A stretch of DNA of 64,000 nt from Linnemannia hyalina (Eukaryota; Mortierellomycota; Mortierellomycetes; Mortierellales; Mortierellaceae): NCBI GenBank assembly GCA_019671135.1, contig JAHRHY010000015.1, positions 620,001-684,000 on the forward strand, written 5' to 3'. Below are positions 23,749-34,759 of the stretch, in pieces. The translations under genes and the position numbers were made by a program. The notes under the pieces are model-generated. The model saw nothing but the letters and a program-made list of their open reading frames with translations. It had not been told where the DNA came from and did not search any database. Positions within the stretch are counted from its first letter, which is position 1; every line of letters starts with the position of its first letter.

Positions 23749-26700
23749 ATGACCGCCCTCAAAACTATCCGCCCCATCCCAGAATTCCCTCTCCAGGGTA
23801 TCCTTCCCAAGGAGGTAAGCAACTCGTACAATTGACACCCACGCGACAATGAGAAAAAGAAACCATAATCGAAAACGGTCTCGCATCCTCATTAACGCAA
23901 CAAACTTCCACTTTCTCACCCTCATACATATTTAGGAAACCGAGGCTGCTTCTTACTTGAAGAAATACCCCAACTATGATGGACGCAACACCATCATTGC
24001 CATCCTCGATACCGGTGTCGATCCAGGTGCCGCCGGTCTTCAGGTCACCTCGGATGGCAAGCCCAAGATTGTTGACATTGTCGACTGCTCCGGCTCAGGA
24101 GACATTCCCACCACCACTATTGTCAAGCCCACAGAGAATGACGACGGCATCCCTGTCATCACCGGTCTCACCGGTCGCAAGCTCCACTTGAACAAGGACT
24201 GGAAGAACCCCTCGGGCGAATTCCGCGTCGGAATCAAGCGTGCCTACGATCTTTTCCCCAGCGACCTTGCTGACCGCATCAAGGAGGTAAGGACAATAAT
24301 AAGAAAGAGGAAAATCTCGGATAACGCGGGGGTCAATGAAGCAGGATTGCGACATCAGATCCCAATTGACAAACAGCCAGGGAGAGACATTCGACCGAGG
24401 AAAGCAGAAGGAAGGCAGAAGGAAAGATGTGTTTGGACGAATGGCTCAGGAGGGACACGCGGAAGCGTGAGAGCAAAAAATTACTTTTGTTTTTTTTGTT
24501 TTTCTCCCACTGTACACGTACGCCAAAAAAAATCCCCCCCCCCCCCTCTCTCCAGATAGAGGGGAGAGAAAGATGAAACGGCTCAGTGCTAACCATGGTC
24601 TTTATTAATGTGATTGTTCAAATACAACAATAGGAACGTCTGGCTGAATTCCAAAAGAAGCACTTCTTGCTCGTTGCCAAGGTTCAGGAGGAGCTCGCTG
24701 CTTTCATCAAGGCACACACCACCTTGACTGAGGAGAATCAGCGCACCAAGGCCGACTTGAACGCCCGCCTCGATGTCCTCAAGGACTCGCTCAAGAACTT
24801 TTCTGATCCTGGCCCAGTGTACGACTGCGTTGTCTTCCACGATGGCAACGTATGGCGCGCAGCTGTTGATGCCAAGGAGGATGGAGATCTCCAGGGTAAG
24901 TTAGAGTTGGACACCTTCTTGACACACACAATTTCACATATCTCACACGCTTTTGTGAGTTCACACTTTACTCGAAGGGATACACGCAAACTGGCATTTT
25001 TTTGTGTGTGTGTGAGGATTTGCGTTCGGCGGAGCAAATGAATATTTTCATCAGCTGACAGCTCCAAACTCAAAACACCCTTAATTCTCAACAACACCCT
25101 CCAACGTACATTCTGACCTTGCACGCACTCTTAGATGCCCCTCTGTTGACCAACTACAAGACCGAACGCCAGTATGCCACCTTCAGCAACCAGGACAAGT
25201 GCAACTACAGCGTCAACATCTACGATAACGGCAACATGCTCAGCATCGTCGTCATCGCCGGCTCCCACGGTACCCACGTTGCCGCCATCACCGCCGCCAA
25301 CCACCCCGACGAGTCCGCCCTCAATGGTGTTGCCCCCGGCGCCCAGATCGTCTCCATTAAGATCGGTGACTCGCGCTTGGGAAGCATGGAGACCCAGCAC
25401 GCTTTGACCCGCGCTGTCAAGGTCATAATCGACGACAACTGCGATCTCGCCAACATGTCCTACGGTGAGGCTTCCAGTTACCCAGATATCGGACGCTTCG
25501 TCGAGCTCATGCGCGAGGAGGCTGTCGGTCGTCACGGATGCATCTTTGTCTCCTCTGCCGGTAACGCTGGACCTGCTTTGAGCACCGTTGGCTCCCCCGG
25601 TGGTACCTCCTCGGGTGTTGTCAGTGTTGGTGCCTTCCAGAGCCAGGCCATGCAGCAGGCTGAGTACGCCCTATTCGAGGCTGTCCCTGAGAGACCCTAC
25701 ACCTGGTCTTCCCGCGGTCCTACTCTGGATGGTGCTGTCGGTGTTGATATCTATGCCCCCGGTGCCGCCATCACCTCGATCCCCGAGTACGAGCTCTCAA
25801 AGTTCCAGCGCATGAACGGTACCTCGATGAGTTCTCCCAACGCCTGCGGTTGCATCTCGCTCATCCTCTCCGGTTTGAAGGGCGAGAATAAGGCTTACAC
25901 TCCTTACCGCGTCCACCGCGCTCTTGTCAACGCCGCCAAGGACATTCAGGACCAGTTCCGCGTCGGTTTCTTGCAGGTTGAGAAGACCTTTGAGCATTTG
26001 TTGACCTACCACGCCTACGACGAGCAGGATGTCACCTACAAGATCCAGATTGCTGAACGCGAGAATGCTCGCGGTATCTACTTGAGAGAGTGGGAGGAGT
26101 GCAACAAGGCTCACACCTTGACCGTCAAGGTCGAGCCCAAGTTCATGAAGGACATCGACTACACCAAACCTGACATCAACGAGAAGAAACTCGCCTTCGA
26201 GTGCCGCATGGCCCTCGTCGCCACCGAGAGCTGGATCCGTGTCCCCGACTTTTTGTTCATGAACGGTGCTCTCCGTCAGTTCGAAATCAAGGTCGACCCT
26301 ACCCAGTTGACTGCCGGTGCGGCCCACTTTGCCGAGATCCAAGCCTTTGACTCTGCCTGCCCTGCTCGCGGCCCTGTTTTCAGCATCTACGTCACTGTCG
26401 CGAAGCCCCTTGAGCTGACCACCCAGTCCTACATCAAGTTCGAGAACGTTCAGTTCGGACCCGGCCATATCGAGCGTCGCTTGATCCGCGTTCCCGCCGG
26501 AGCCACTCACGCCGAGGCTGTCATTCGCAGCGCCGGCGGCGTCAATGGTGCCCAGCTGTCGGCCAAGTTTGTTGTCTATGTCGCTCAGTTGATTCCTCAG
26601 CTCCGCAACGACCACACCAACCGTGGCTACATGGTCCGCCTCGGCAAGGGAAGCTACGGCGAGGCTGGCGCAGAGGAGCAGTCCGAGACCAAGCGCTTCT

Positions 26701-28325
26701 CGGTCGATGGAAACCACACCATGGAGCTCTGCTTGGCCCAGTACTGGGACAGCCCCGGCGCCCACTCGGTCACTGTTGACGTTACCTTCCACGGCATTCA
26801 GATCTCTGGCGCCTCGAGCGGACCCCGCTCCGTCTTTATCAACGGTGCCGACCATGTCACCCGCTTCCATGTTGCTGCGCCCATTCGCCGCGAGGAAGGT
26901 CTCTCTCCCAGCATCACCTTGGATACCCTCCGCAAGATCGTCCGTCCCTCGGAGAGCGTCATCAAGCCCTTGGTCCGTGATCGCGATGCTCTTCCCAACT
27001 CGCGCCTCATGTACAACTTGATATCGTCCTATGCTTTCAAGGTCGAGGGTTCTGGCAAGGAGACCGTCACCGTCTCGCCTCGTTTCCCCTCGCTGAACAA
27101 CCTCTTGTACGACTCTCCCCTCGAGATGTTCTTGATTGTCTCGGATGTCAACAACAAGGTCGTCGGCTTTGGCGATGTCTATGTCAAGAAGTTCAAGCTC
27201 CCCAAGGGCGACTACACCCTTCGTCTCCAGCTTCGTCATGAGAGCGAGGAGACCTTGGAGAAGCTCCGCCACCTCCCTGGAGTCTTTGACTTTTCGTTGG
27301 CCAAGTCACAGTCGCTCGAGGTCTCTGGCAACTGGCCCGATGCCTTGGTCAGTAAGAAGACTGCCTTCCCTAGCGTCTTGGAGCGTGGTGATACCAAGGC
27401 CGCCTTTGTGGTTTCGTCCTCGGAGCACCCCAAGGGTGCCAAGCCCGGCGACTTTTTGGTTGGTCAGTGGAACTGGGGCGGTCCCCGTGTCGATGGCAAG
27501 CCCATTGCCCGTGTTGTCTACGCCGTCGCACCCGAGCAGATCCCCATCAAGGAGGAGACGACCGAGTTGGAGGAGGAGATCAACGTTACTCGTCAGTTGT
27601 CAGAGCAGGTCCGTGATGCCCAGATTGCCTGGTTGAAGAAGAGCACCGGTTACAAGGCTGACAAGGACAAGGAGGCTGCTGCTGTTGCCAGAGAGGAGTT
27701 GATTGCCCAGCTTGAAGCTGCTGGCCATGGCTCGCACTTGCCCTTCTTGTTGGCCCAGTTGGATGTTGCCTTGGCCTTGGCTGAGAACGCTGAGGAGTCC
27801 CTCAAGGACGAGAAGTGGAAGGAGGTCCTCGCTGCTTCTGACAAGATCACTGCTGCTATTGACCAAGCCGAATTGGCCCAGTTCTTTGGTCTCAAGCCCA
27901 TTGTTCTTCACGGCAAGGCCGAGGCTGAGCAAAAGAAGCTCAAGAAGGAGAAGGAGGAGGCCAAGAGTGCTTTGATTGCTGCCTTGAAGGCTCGTGCCGT
28001 CGCCTTGGTTGCCCTCAAGGAGGACTCGGATGAGGCCTACAACAAGCTGAGCCAGTGGAGCGAGGGAACTGGAGTGACTGACTGGAAGTCTGTTAATGTC
28101 TACCTCGCACGCGAGCGCAAGCATGGACGTCTGGGTCTTGCCCTCCAACGTGTCAACAGCTGGTTGAGCGAGCAGGGTGGTGGAAGCAAGGACGGCGCTA
28201 GCAACATCAAGGCTGCCCTGTCGACCCGTCGTGATCTCTTACGCGAGTTGAACTGGTCTGTCTGGGAGGAGTATGAGCTTAGCTGGGACGGTATCCGCCT
28301 CCCCAAGGGCCCTGCTCCTTTCTAA
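23749..28325 (+). CDS. TPP2: Tripeptidyl-peptidase II
   Basis: Four exons, 23749-23814, 23936-24286, 24634-24895 and 25135-28325, encode 1289 aa; human TPP2 is 1249. It is a subtilisin-family (S8) serine peptidase. Catalytic residues are visible: Asp47 in LDTGVDPG, His271 in GSHGTHVAA, oxyanion Asn370 in SSAGNAGP, and Ser457 in NGTSMSSPNACG. The long insert between Asp and His is the TPP2 hallmark, as is the large C-terminal part that builds the giant spindle complex. TPP2 removes N-terminal tripeptides from peptides released by the proteasome, in the cytosol. Codon use in the last exon is strongly biased (GCC, ATC, AAG, CGC), which suggests high expression. No signal peptide is seen, as expected. 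Confidence 0.96.
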
Positions 28326-29007
28326 GCGATAGATCGTTTATTCTTCTTTAATCTTCAACCTCAATGACCTTGTACAACATCCAAATTAAAAAAGTGTCAC
28401 TATTCCTCTTCATTTGCGCCCACTTTTTTGACTTTTACTTCTTTTCTCCCACTCCTTCTCTTCTTTTTTGCCCACGCACGATTGAGGGAAAACTTTAACA
28501 GCAAGAGAAGTATTGCCTCAGAGTATCGTTGTGGAGAGCCCTCCTCCTAGGCAAAACTTTTGCCGGATCCGCGCGCTTTTTATATCTATGATGCCATCCA
28601 TGCTCCATGACTGTAGCTTGGGCTATTTGCATATAAGTGTGTGTGTCTAATGTGGCTTTTTCGACTTTAGATTGAAGCGCTGTTTTCCCAGGTAAGAAAG
28701 AAGAGAGTGCCCGGCGGGGCTCAAATGGCCGAAGAAAAGGCCTTAATTGGGGAAGGCCATTCAGGCACAAGGATCTTTGTTTGGATTAGACATCCCTTGT
28801 AAGTTTCACACAGCGGGAACCCAACCCAGATCATTCACGTACAGCGATCCTAATGGCTAGTGTTTAATGGCTGTACGTCTTTTTTAGTCGTTTCTGTCAA
28901 AACCGCCGTTTTCTTCTTTTTCCTCCTCTCCCTCTTCTCTTTCTTTCTTTCTCACTTCAACCATCAACCATCCCTTCCACCTTCACCACCCCCACCCAAC
29001 ACCAACC
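28326..29007. other. Intergenic between TPP2 and the EF-hand gene
   Basis: TPP2 3' flank, then a CT-rich leader (28890-28980) of the EF-hand gene. At 28571-28584 the minus strand carries TATAAAAAGCGCGC, identical to the core promoter of the LPMO-like gene, but no convincing minus-strand gene follows it. Confidence 0.45.
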
Positions 29008-30222
29008 ATGTCTCTCACCCACGCCCAGGAAATCGAGTTCAAGGAGGCCTTCGCTCTCTTCGACCCCACCAACTCTGGCACCATCCAGCCCAAGGCCTTT
29101 GCCGACTTCCTCGCTGTACGTCTCTGTTCCCCTTTCTTTTTCTTTCTGTTGTTGGACCTGAACTCGTTTTCTTTGACCTCCCTTGTCAATCAATGCCTAT
29201 CGGTTATTACTCGACTGTCGTCGGTTGTTTCTCTCAGAGTGTATCCTTTCTGTTCTTTCCTTTCTACTCTTCTGTCCTTACTTCAGAGTCAATTCAGAGT
29301 CAAAAAAAAAAAAAAAAAGAAGAGGAGAGAGAGAGAGAGTGGGAATACGCCCAACAAAATGCAACATCGTTGATCCGCCTTGTTCCTTCTCTGGACACAA
29401 GAAAAGTCGACAAAGAATGAATCTTCTATTCGCATACTCCTTCGTTTACAGAACCATAGCGGAAAATAAGGGACAGAGGATCTCCCTTTCCCTCTGAATC
29501 TTTGTTTATTTACAGCAATACCTTCCATCCCTATCGGCCAACCGAATGAGAGTTACTCCTGTCGTGCCTCTTGTGCCTTTCCTGACTTGTCTCGCCTCCC
29601 ATGTTTTTATTCCTTGTTGCGACGCACTCTCACTCATACAATCCATACAACAGCCACTCACTCACACACGCACTCCATTTTTTTTTTTTTTTCGATGGTC
29701 TATTTTAATTCTTTTGTACTCTTTGCCCTTTTGGCTCACTTTACTAATCATCGTCGTCTCCTTTTACTATGGCACATTAATATGCATTTCTATAAACCAA
29801 AATTAGCTCCTCAACGACCCCGCGTTGACTGCCAGCGTCACACTCCCCACCCAGCCTTTGGACTACAAGGGCTTCTGCTCCCTCATGGCCCAGAAGCACA
29901 AGGGCAAGGAGACCTCCGATGAAGCCTACGTCACCTTCTTCAACGCCATCAACAAGGACGGCTCAGGCAACATCTCCTCCGCCGAGCTCCGCTCTGCCCT
30001 CCAGCACTTTGGCAACAGCGCCCTTACCGAGGTAAATTAGACGCTCTTTCCCACAGGATAAGAAATGTTTCTTTTGGATATTCTCTTTATTTCGCAGGAT
30101 ACTGCAAGAGCTCGAAAAATGAAGATAAAAACGGAACAAGGAGAAAGATAAAGAACAAAAATGCAGGAGAGATCACAACACAACATAACACAACACATAA
30201 GCTGAGCAAAGACACTAATCAT

Positions 30223-30253
<31 letters not shown>

Positions 30254-30395
30254 CCTTGAACAATAATAATAGCACGATATCGATGAGATCGTCCACGAGG
30301 CTGATGTCTCTGGCGATGGCCGCATTGCCCACGAGGAGTTCTTGAAGATCATGCAAAAGTCCGAGAAGAAGCTCCGTGGCGAGCACATCTGCTAA
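29008..30395 (+). CDS. Calmodulin-like EF-hand protein
   Basis: Three exons, 29008-29115, 29807-30031 and 30273-30395, give 151 aa, the length of calmodulin and myosin light chains. Four EF-hand positions are recognisable. EF1 (loop from Asp19) ends in Ala instead of Glu/Asp and EF2 is degenerate. EF3 (NKDGSGNISSAE, 85-96) and EF4 (DVSGDGRIAHEE, 122-133) are canonical, so calcium probably binds only in the C-lobe. That pattern fits a regulatory or myosin-type light chain at least as well as true calmodulin. The first intron (691 bp) is unusually long and holds A17 and T16 runs; the second has T21 before its acceptor. A poly(A) signal AATAAA lies at 30465-30470. Confidence 0.85.
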
Positions 30396-31267
30396 ATATT
30401 CTTGCCATACTTCTTCCTTTTGTCACTATTCATCTGCCATTTTTTAACAAGCTTTACCATTTATAATAAACATACCAAAAAACTTGCCATTGCCTTGAGA
30501 GGGGTGGATAGTTGACAAGAAGGAAGGGAGTGTGTCGAAAAAGCGCGCCTTCTATGAACGAGAAAACAAACAAAATGGACGAGGCGGGGAATAGTGGAAG
30601 AAATGAGGAAGAAATCATACTCACTTCCATGGAGTAAAGAGGCACCGCCTGTGTGTGTGTGTGTGTGTGTGTGTATGCTGACAAGAAGAGGTAGAAAAAA
30701 AAAGAGTTCAACGCATTATCATTTTGTGTTTGCTTCCCCACACTCTTCTGTTTTTTTCGGTTCCGTAGATTCCTTCCCACAGTTCCTTTGTGCTTCGTTG
30801 TCCTACCAGTTTTCCGTTCTGCTGCTTTGTTTCTTTTTTTTATGCTTTTGGGGTTGTCCAGCCCTTCCCCCCGCAAAATCGACCTTCTTTTTTTTTTTTA
30901 CTTCTTTCCGATAGATGGTGTACCGTCATTCAAAATTTCGGGTTTGCCGTCTGGCCTCATGAGTAATTGGGTACAATAGTATAGTACTAGACGCGAAATG
31001 AAGGGTCGAAAAAAAACATGTATGAGGTATGGGTAGTTTTGGGTAGGCGAGCGTTTCGGCACTAGAGATACTTTCGTAGGTTTTCCTTCACGCTGAAGGA
31101 CCTTTTGGGTAACATCTCTATGCGAACAAAGGAATTCGCCACCAACTAAAAAAAACCACTGCTATTTTATTTTCAGATCAGTTGTTAACAACGCCACCAA
31201 CCATCCAACTTCTTAAAAAGGAGGGTATATGTGTGTGTGTGTGTGATCACAAGGGAAAGTAGTAGAT
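30396..31267. other. Intergenic with dinucleotide repeat
   Basis: 3' flank of the EF-hand gene and of the minus-strand LPMO-like gene. It includes a (GT)12 tract at 30651-30674, a shorter GT tract near 31228-31243, and a minus-strand AATAAA at 31166-31171, about 97 bp past the LPMO-like stop. No gene seen. Confidence 0.5.
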
Positions 31268-31972
31268 CTAGGCTTTAGGCTTGGCGACGACGTTAATCTC
31301 AAAGCAGGTGGTGTACTCCTCTCCAACAGGGTTCTGGTCAAAGGGCCACCACCACACAAACTGGTACCGTCCGGGGGCAGTATTCTTGGGGATCGTGAAC
31401 TTGCCCGTACATTCGGTGTTGGCATAATTGGGGTCCTTGCAGTTACCGGGGTTGGCAAAGTCAAACACCGCCAAGGCCTTGCCCAACCCGTTGCGGCCAC
31501 TGGCAATGTCCTTGCGGGTCTTGAGAACCTTGTTGGACTTGCCGGTCCAAAAGATGGTCACCTTGGTGCCCTTAGTACGGACAAGGTGTCCGTTAGCCTG
31601 CCAGTTCATGGTAAGGGTCTCGCCTGGGTAGGCCTTGGCGAAGGGGAGGTTTGGAGGGAGGTGGTTGGCCTTGTCCTTGTTGCGGAGGAAGGTGTCCTGG
31701 GTGCCTGGCTTGCAGAGAGGGGCGGCGTTGTTGCGGTTGGAGATGAGGTAGGTGTAGATCGTGTTGATGTCGCCGTTGGCGCGGGTGGGGTAGTTTGTAG
31801 GGTAGCCTGCACATTTTCCGGAGGAAAGGGTCTTGACGCAGTCGACCCAGGAGTGGGCTTCGGTGACGGAGGTGGTGCCCAGGAGGGTGGTGCCCAGGAG
31901 GAGGGTGGTAAGAGCTAGGAGCATGGTTGAGGTGAACCCGCGGCGGGTAGAAGAGGAGGATTGAGATGCCAT
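31268..31972 (-). CDS. Secreted LPMO-like protein with predicted mature N-terminal His
   Basis: Single exon, 234 aa. A basic N-terminus and hydrophobic core (residues ~17-36) form a signal peptide whose likely cut, after SVTEA, leaves His40 as residue 1 of the mature protein, followed by SWVDC. A second candidate copper ligand is His129 in NGHLV, and an aromatic strand RYQFVWWWPF (202-211) could supply the axial position. This is the histidine-brace arrangement of lytic polysaccharide monooxygenases. Six Cys in the mature part suggest disulfides. I cannot assign an AA family; it resembles uncharacterised HSW-type secreted proteins of early-diverging fungi. A TATA box lies ~95 bp upstream and there is no intron. 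Substrate, and activity itself, are inference. Confidence 0.7.
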   Translation of the reverse strand: MASQSSSSTRRGFTSTMLLALTTLLLGTTLLGTTSVTEAHSWVDCVKTLSSGKCAGYPTNYPTRANGDINTIYTYLISNRNNAAPLCKPGTQDTFLRNKDKANHLPPNLPFAKAYPGETLTMNWQANGHLVRTKGTKVTIFWTGKSNKVLKTRKDIASGRNGLGKALAVFDFANPGNCKDPNYANTECTGKFTIPKNTAPGRYQFVWWWPFDQNPVGEEYTTCFEINVVAKPKA

Positions 31973-32474
31973 CGTTTGGCGAGTTGGTTTTTGAAGTTGC
32001 TTGTTGTAATGGGTCACTGAGGAGAGTGTGAGGAAAAAAATAAAATAAGGTGGGATGTGCGCGCTTTTTATAGCTGTTTTATTTAGGAATTCAAAAATCA
32101 GATTGTCGGCCGTGATCGGGCCTAGACCTCCCATGCACACCGATTAACCCTATTTGTGTTATCTGCGAACCTTGTGGAAAAAGAACAATCAAAGAGAGAG
32201 AGAGAGAGATGGAGTTACCAGCAAATGCGCACTACCAGGCTGACTGTATACGTTGGCAATATGCGTGCACCATGTTTTGTCTACCCAATATTACGCCCAG
32301 CCAGCGCAATTATTGGACGTCTCTTCGCAATCACAATAATTTACAGAACTTGCGGGTTAGGAGAGCATGTCAACAAACCCCTAATTGCAATTATTGGTTT
32401 TTTTTACATAAAATTGCCTGAAAGACATTGTCTTGTGTCGATGATAGCAATGTCAATTCATAATGATGTATCCC
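31973..32474. other. LPMO-like promoter and 3' flank of the unrecognised gene
   Basis: Besides the TATA element noted separately, this 500-bp stretch is AT-rich with a short GA repeat near 32191-32210 and no convincing reading frame. Confidence 0.45.
32065..32073 (-). promoter_or_regulatory. TATA box of the LPMO-like gene
   Basis: Read on the minus strand this is CTATAAAAA directly followed by GCGCGC, about 95 bp upstream of the start codon. Confidence 0.6.
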
Positions 32475-33773
32475 TTACTCTGCGTACTGGTTATTCCTCA
32501 TAAATGGATGAAAAGGCCGATCAGGGGTTTTTTTAGCCAAACAGGCTGGTCCCATTACGCGGGATATGGTGGGTCTGGCAAGGGTTACAGTAGCCATCCA
32601 CTGCGTCCACTGTATCAACGCAACTGGCAGGAGCACCTACCAGAAGGACGGTGAAGAAGACGCGCATACATATTGTTAGAACATTGATAAAAGCCATTGT
32701 GCAGTCCAACCTTAATAACCACGCGATTAAAGACACCGACTTACCCTTGATCGCCTCTTTGGCATAGTTTCTCTCAGTTGCTGCGGCAATGTCTCATGCC
32801 CGCCTTTCCTGAGCTCCAAAGTCTTCCTTTGCCGCTGTCCCTTACTAATGTTTTCGAAGGCTCTGGTGGTGGAGGCGTACCGCTTACGCACTCGATGCGT
32901 GTCCAAGATGGTGGTGAATAACGTTGAGCGATGGTAAGACACCTTGGAGACTTTGTCGTATGCCTCTTTGACTCCGGTAGTATCTTGTTTCAAGTCTTGT
33001 AATCTGCCTCGAGTTGTACTGACAATACTGCATGGGGCCGGGTGAAGCAAAGATCTACAGAGATCTCGCCGCTGTATCCTGAGAGGTTCGAGGGGCGGGT
33101 GGATGGATGTGGTTGATCCTTGATCATTGTGACTATAAAATAAATGAAAATGGATGGTTTAGCACTTGCACAACAAGTCAGCCGTGTCCAACAGCGTTCC
33201 AGATATGCACAAGTCCCAAGTACTTACATCGTGGCAGATGCCCCTGCATTTGTTCTACAGTGTGAGCTGGGGTTACCGAAAGTTGACAAAGACCATAGTC
33301 CGACGAAAAGGACTACGGGTCAACAATGTCGTGCTGATGTCGGTCATGGGGACGATGTCCTCGCAGGCAGGATATAGCCTCGTCGGGGTGAACATCGCGT
33401 GTTCCATGTTTGTAGGCGGTGGTGTATTGGTGGTCGACACTGTTGTTGTAGTCGTTGTTGTCGTTGACGATGAGGGTGTTGTGGCGGTTCCGGTGTCCCA
33501 CATGTTTTTGATCCTGCCCCAGAAGTGTCTCTCCAACTTGATGTTCTTCCACCGTTGTAGGAACTCGTCGAGCTCTTTCTCCGCAATCGCCGACGCAGAC
33601 TGTGCGACACGAAGCTGGGCGTCCTTCGTGGCTGGTGACAGCTCCCTCGAATCAGCATCAGCGCCATGATCGCCATCGTGGATCAGACCATTGCGCTCGG
33701 CATCATGCGACACTTTGCCTGTACTGATATGAGAAACGAGTGACCACCGGACAGGGCAAAAGCCGTATAGTAA
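32475..33773 (-). CDS. Unrecognised multi-exon gene, 5' end unresolved
   Basis: I do not recognise this gene. The 3' half is well supported. An exon 33132-32745 is joined to a last exon 32636-32475 by a clean GT-AG intron, ending in HPFMRNNQYAE and a stop; a further GTAAGT/TATAG intron lies at 33133-33227. Upstream, an open frame from about 33773 reads LLYGFCPVRWSLVSHISTG, then an acidic helical stretch ending LQRWKNIKLERHFWGRIKNM, then a poly-Thr run. Linking it to the next exon needs a weak GTAGTC donor near 33320 (a 73-bp intron). No in-frame ATG is visible at the 5' end. It could be a lineage-specific helical protein with an unseen first exon, or a truncated remnant. Confidence 0.4.
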
Positions 33774-34759
33774 TTTCTTTCATCGTTTCTCTCAACTGCC
33801 ATTTCCATTGACACGGAATGAAGATAGCCTTATAGTTTTAATATGTAAGTCTGCATTCTTTCGTGCTTACTTTTTTTTGGCTACAAACCTAGCAAATGCT
33901 TATTAACCCCAAGACTAATTCTATTTTGTGCATATTGAAAGTGGCAATGTATGGCTTTATTAGGTGGCGTCCTCCTTTATTTGACCCTTTCCCTTGTATA
34001 CTATGGTTCCTTGTGTTCCGATTGTTTTTACTCGTGCGGTTTTTGTCTTAATCATGGATGTTAATGGAGGAGGGGTGAAGTAGATAAGGGGACATGTCGT
34101 TCTACGGTTGAAAGGTACATTGGGCTCATTCGATTGTCCCATGTCATCGGAATAGAAAGGGGCGTGTTGTGGTTTAGGATGAAAAGGGGGGGGGGGGTCA
34201 ATGAAAAGAATAGAGACTAAAAGGAGATAACGATCATCTCAAAGGGAGACGTAGTTTTTGTCGCGCGTTTTGAGTTAATCTTGTGCCTGGAACAAGTGGG
34301 GATGCATGGGTCATAGTCGACTCGACGCGACCCATCCTATCGCGTGCTTTGTTCAAGTGGTGGAATGCGATGGGTGGTCAATTAGAGATAAGTGATAATT
34401 TAACCCTCTCTAATTGACGGTTGCTGCTGAAGAGGTGCAAGAAATGCAAGAAAGAAAAAGAAGAACACCCAAGACAAAAAGAAAGAAAGAGAAAAGCCGC
34501 CGCGAAAACGACACGGCTTGACGTCAGGATTGTCCAAGTCGAACCCTTGGCAAAAGGCTCGGGCTGTTCTTTTTTTTCTCTCTCCCTCTCTCGATAATTC
34601 ACTTGGTGCAAAGTCGACGTCTTTCTCTCTTCTCTCTTCTCCTCTCTTCTTCTGCTTATCACTCACTCCTCCGCCTCCGACTTACCCACTACCTGCGGAC
34701 ACTCGCCGTTTACAAACAAGTACAACTAAACACACACATACATACAGACACAGGGAACA
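33774..34759. other. Intergenic upstream of fimbrin
   Basis: Contains a G12 run at 34186-34197 and a CT-rich leader (34560-34700) before the fimbrin start. The left part could hide a missing first exon of the unrecognised minus-strand gene, but all frames there are stop-rich. Confidence 0.4.

Noticed and set aside
25797..27272. 491-codon open frame antisense to TPP2
   Set aside because: Lies fully opposite the strongly biased TPP2 coding exon; the open frame follows from that codon bias, and its translation is low-complexity Leu/Val/Asp without domains.
33273..33713. Open frame treated as a stand-alone gene
   Set aside because: It has no ATG start and is better explained as an internal exon of the larger minus-strand gene ending at 32475.
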